A DNA stretch of 5,557 nucleotides from JANYLN01 sp041687575 (GTDB taxonomy: Bacteria > Planctomycetota > Phycisphaerae > UBA1845 > JANYLN01), in the NCBI GenBank assembly GCA_041687575.1, contig JAWLBS010000330.1:1-5557 (forward strand). Direction: 5' to 3'. The notes below the pieces were generated by a model. That model worked only from the letters and a program-made list of their open reading frames with translations. It was not told the DNA's origin and searched no databases. Position numbers and translations under genes: made by a program. Shown here piece by piece: positions 4,031-5,557 of this stretch. How positions within the stretch are numbered: the stretch's first letter is position 1; every line of letters starts with the position of its first letter.

Positions 4031-5557
4031 TCCAGTCATCTCGGACTCCCTCTCCCGCACCCGCGCTGCGGCCACCTCGGCGACCGCGCCCAGCGGCAGC
4101 ATCTCCACCGACGCCGAATCCCGCCACTTCAGCTCGGCCCGCTGCTCGGCGAAGCTCCGCCGGCCCACCGCGACCCGCAGCGGGATGCCCACCAGGTCGG
4201 CGTCGACGAACTTCGGCCCGGGACGCATCGGCCGGTCGTCGTAGAGCACGTCGATCCCCAACCGCCGCAGCTTCTCATAGATCGCGTCGCACTCGCCGGT
4301 GATCGCCTCGTCCTTGCCCTCCAGGTTCACCAGCAGCACCTCGAACGGCGCGACGGTCACCGGCCAGAGGATGCCCTTGTCGTCGTGGTACACCTCGATC
4401 ACCGCCGCCATCAGCCGCTCCAGCGGGATCTCGCAGGCCCCCATCACCAGCGGGTGGCTCTGCCCCTGCTCGTCCAGGTAGCTGGCGCCCATCGCCGTTG
4501 CCAGCGCTGCGCCCGGCCGCGACGCGCTGCCCACCCGGATCCCCCTGACCATCTGCAGCGGGGCCTCGCACCGCCCGCACCGGTCGCCCTCGACCGCGTT
4601 GCGGATATCCGCCACGTGGTCGACGGGGAAGTCCCGCCCGGGCTCGAGGTGCACCACGTGCCAGTCCGTCCGGTTGGCGCCCGTGGCGGCATCGTGCATG
4701 ACAGCCACCGCGGGATCGACGATCAGCAGGGCCCCCTTTTCGGCCAGCCCCTGCGGGCCGGCAAAGCCGACCTCCGCGCCCGTCAGATGGCGGACCGTCT
4801 CGACGTCGGCCATCTCCACGGCGTCGCCGCCGGCCACGCCGGTCGCCCGCGAATCGCCCGCCACTGCCGCATCGCCGGGCGACCACGACTCGCCCGCAGA
4901 CTCGGAAGCACCCGTCGCCCCCTCGCCCGCCGCTGCCGTGTCGCCGGATGACCCGGACTCGCCATCTGCCCCGGCAGCGCGGGAGGCCCCGGCGCTCTCG
5001 TCAGATGTTGACGCCTTCGCCGCCTCCGCTTCGACCGCCTCGATCGCGCGGGCCAGTTTGGCCGGGCTCACCTCGTGGTCCCCCCGAACCAGCGCGACCA
5101 CGACCCGGCCGGCCGCAGTCTTGTGGATCAGCGTCTTGATCATCTGCGAGGGCGTCCGCCCCAGAAACGTTGTCACCTCCTCGATCGTCCGCTGCCCCGG
5201 CGTGTGGACCTCCTCCATCTCCGGCGGCACGTCCTCCAGCGGCTCGATCAGGGGAGGCGCGATCGGTGTGCGGGCAAGGCTGCCGGCGTACTGGCACCCC
5301 GGGCACCTCGCCACCACGTCCTCGCCACTGCCGGTCGGGACGAGCAGTTCGTTTGACGCGCCGCCTCCAGCTGCACCGGACTCCGCCTCCACCGAAACGT
5401 GCCCCAGCCCGCACCGCTCGATGACCCGCCGGCACGCGCCGCAGAGTCGCTCGTACGACCGGGCGAGCCCCGAGGCGTGCGCGTCGAAGGAGAGGGCCTC
5501 CATCGCCAGCGACTCGCGGCTGCGCAGCACCCCGCCCCGCGGCCGCGGGTCGTCGCG
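4022..5557 (-). CDS. Prolyl-tRNA synthetase homologue with editing domain; aminoacylation motifs degenerate (5' end cut by window)
   Basis: The frame is open from the window edge to TAG at 4024-4022, giving 511 codons; the N-terminal part with motif 1 lies outside. Numbering is from the window edge. The fragment begins in class II motif 2 (RDDPRPRGG, 1-9). It then has a ProRS region with two Cys pairs (C85/C88 and C327/C330), the INS editing domain (about 115-320), and a well conserved C-terminal anticodon-binding domain (about 396-480, including RPGPKFVDADLVGIPLR). INS lysine 141 (IKTL) and histidine 300 (DWH) seem to match E. coli K279 and H369, which are important for editing. ProRS charges tRNA-Pro, and INS clears Ala-tRNA-Pro. 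Several synthesis residues are off-consensus: RESLAMEALSF for REFLMKDAYSF, SNEL for SHEF, SASRPGAALA for HIFKLGTKYS, and EIPLER for GIGVSR. Editing looks more secure than charging. The GTG at 5530 is an internal Val codon. Homology is certain; the canonical function (proS) is not, so no symbol is given. Confidence 0.9.
   Translation of the reverse strand, partial: RDDPRPRGGVLRSRESLAMEALSFDAHASGLARSYERLCGACRRVIERCGLGHVSVEAESGAAGGGASNELLVPTGSGEDVVARCPGCQYAGSLARTPIAPPLIEPLEDVPPEMEEVHTPGQRTIEEVTTFLGRTPSQMIKTLIHKTAAGRVVVALVRGDHEVSPAKLARAIEAVEAEAAKASTSDESAGASRAAGADGESGSSGDTAAAGEGATGASESAGESWSPGDAAVAGDSRATGVAGGDAVEMADVETVRHLTGAEVGFAGPQGLAEKGALLIVDPAVAVMHDAATGANRTDWHVVHLEPGRDFPVDHVADIRNAVEGDRCGRCEAPLQMVRGIRVGSASRPGAALATAMGASYLDEQGQSHPLVMGACEIPLERLMAAVIEVYHDDKGILWPVTVAPFEVLLVNLEGKDEAITGECDAIYEKLRRLGIDVLYDDRPMRPGPKFVDADLVGIPLRVAVGRRSFAEQRAELKWRDSASVEMLPLGAVAEVAAARVRERESEMTGQQ
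4823..5029 (-). other. Low-complexity Ala/Gly/Ser/Asp/Glu-rich insert in the editing domain
   Basis: About 69 residues (177-245 of the fragment) separate the conserved RGDHEVSPAKLARAI segment from MADVETVRHLTGAEVGFAGP. In ProRS relatives these segments are normally joined by a short loop. The insert is acidic, nearly free of bulky hydrophobic residues and probably disordered. It keeps the reading frame. Confidence 0.7.
4829..4969 (-). repeat. Tandem duplication inside the insert of the ProRS homologue
   Basis: Residues coded at 4969-4901 (starting ADGESGSSGDTAAAGEG) and at 4900-4829 (starting SAGESWSPGDAAVAGDS) align over 23-24 positions with the shared pattern G-E-S-x-S-x-G-D-x-A-x-A-G. The DNA shows the same similarity, for example TCGCCGG followed by GACTCGCC in both. 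This suggests that the linker grew by in-frame duplication followed by divergence. Confidence 0.65.

Noticed and set aside
3726..4127. 133-codon minus frame covering the spacer and the ProRS 3' end
   Set aside because: It is a translation of the repeat mosaic and a shadow of the ProRS homologue.
5528..5530. GTG as start codon of the ProRS homologue
   Set aside because: The frame continues to the window edge with residues that match class II motif 2, so this GTG is an internal Val codon and the gene is cut by the window.

Overview
This is a GC-rich bacterial window with three genes, all on the minus strand. Read in their own direction they are: a 5'-truncated prolyl-tRNA synthetase (ProRS) homologue (4022-5557), a HAD-family hydrolase (2753-3520) and a 3'-truncated DUF5107/TPR protein (1-1865). 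The high GC, the large DUF5107-TPR protein and spacers full of short repeats would suit a Planctomycetota/PVC-type or other large-genome environmental bacterium. That assignment is inference; no marker gene in the window fixes the taxon.

The two spacers are long (887 and 501 bases) and are not genic. The spacer at 1866-2752 is mostly an array of a 315-base unit: two full copies and a 94-base partial third. It is studded with eleven copies of a 13-base palindrome, GGGGTC(A/T)GACCCC, four of them in inverted pairs inside each unit. The spacer at 3521-4021 is a mosaic: a G-rich 7-base tandem array with quadruplex potential, the same array inverted about 230 bases away, an imperfect inverted repeat based on a CGCAGATT phrase, an 11-base degenerate repeat, and another 7-base array that runs through the stop codon of the ProRS gene. 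The heptamer GGGGTCA is shared by both spacers. The genes are widely spaced and probably not one tight operon. Weak promoter candidates lie in front of the HAD and DUF5107 genes.

The most interesting object is the ProRS homologue. Its editing (INS) domain and anticodon-binding domain look conserved, but nearly every class II aminoacylation signature visible in the window departs from the family consensus: motif 2, the S-H-E-F element, the G-H-I-F-K-L-G-T-K-Y-S element and the motif 3 G-I-G. The editing domain also carries an Ala/Gly/Ser/Asp/Glu-rich insert of about 69 residues that contains a tandem duplication. One reading is a ProRS-derived protein that keeps tRNA binding and editing but has lost, or strongly altered, amino-acid activation. 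The alternatives are a lineage-specific divergent ProRS or a decaying paralogue.

No RNA gene, CRISPR array, transposase or convincing intrinsic terminator was found. I see no functional link between the three genes beyond shared orientation.
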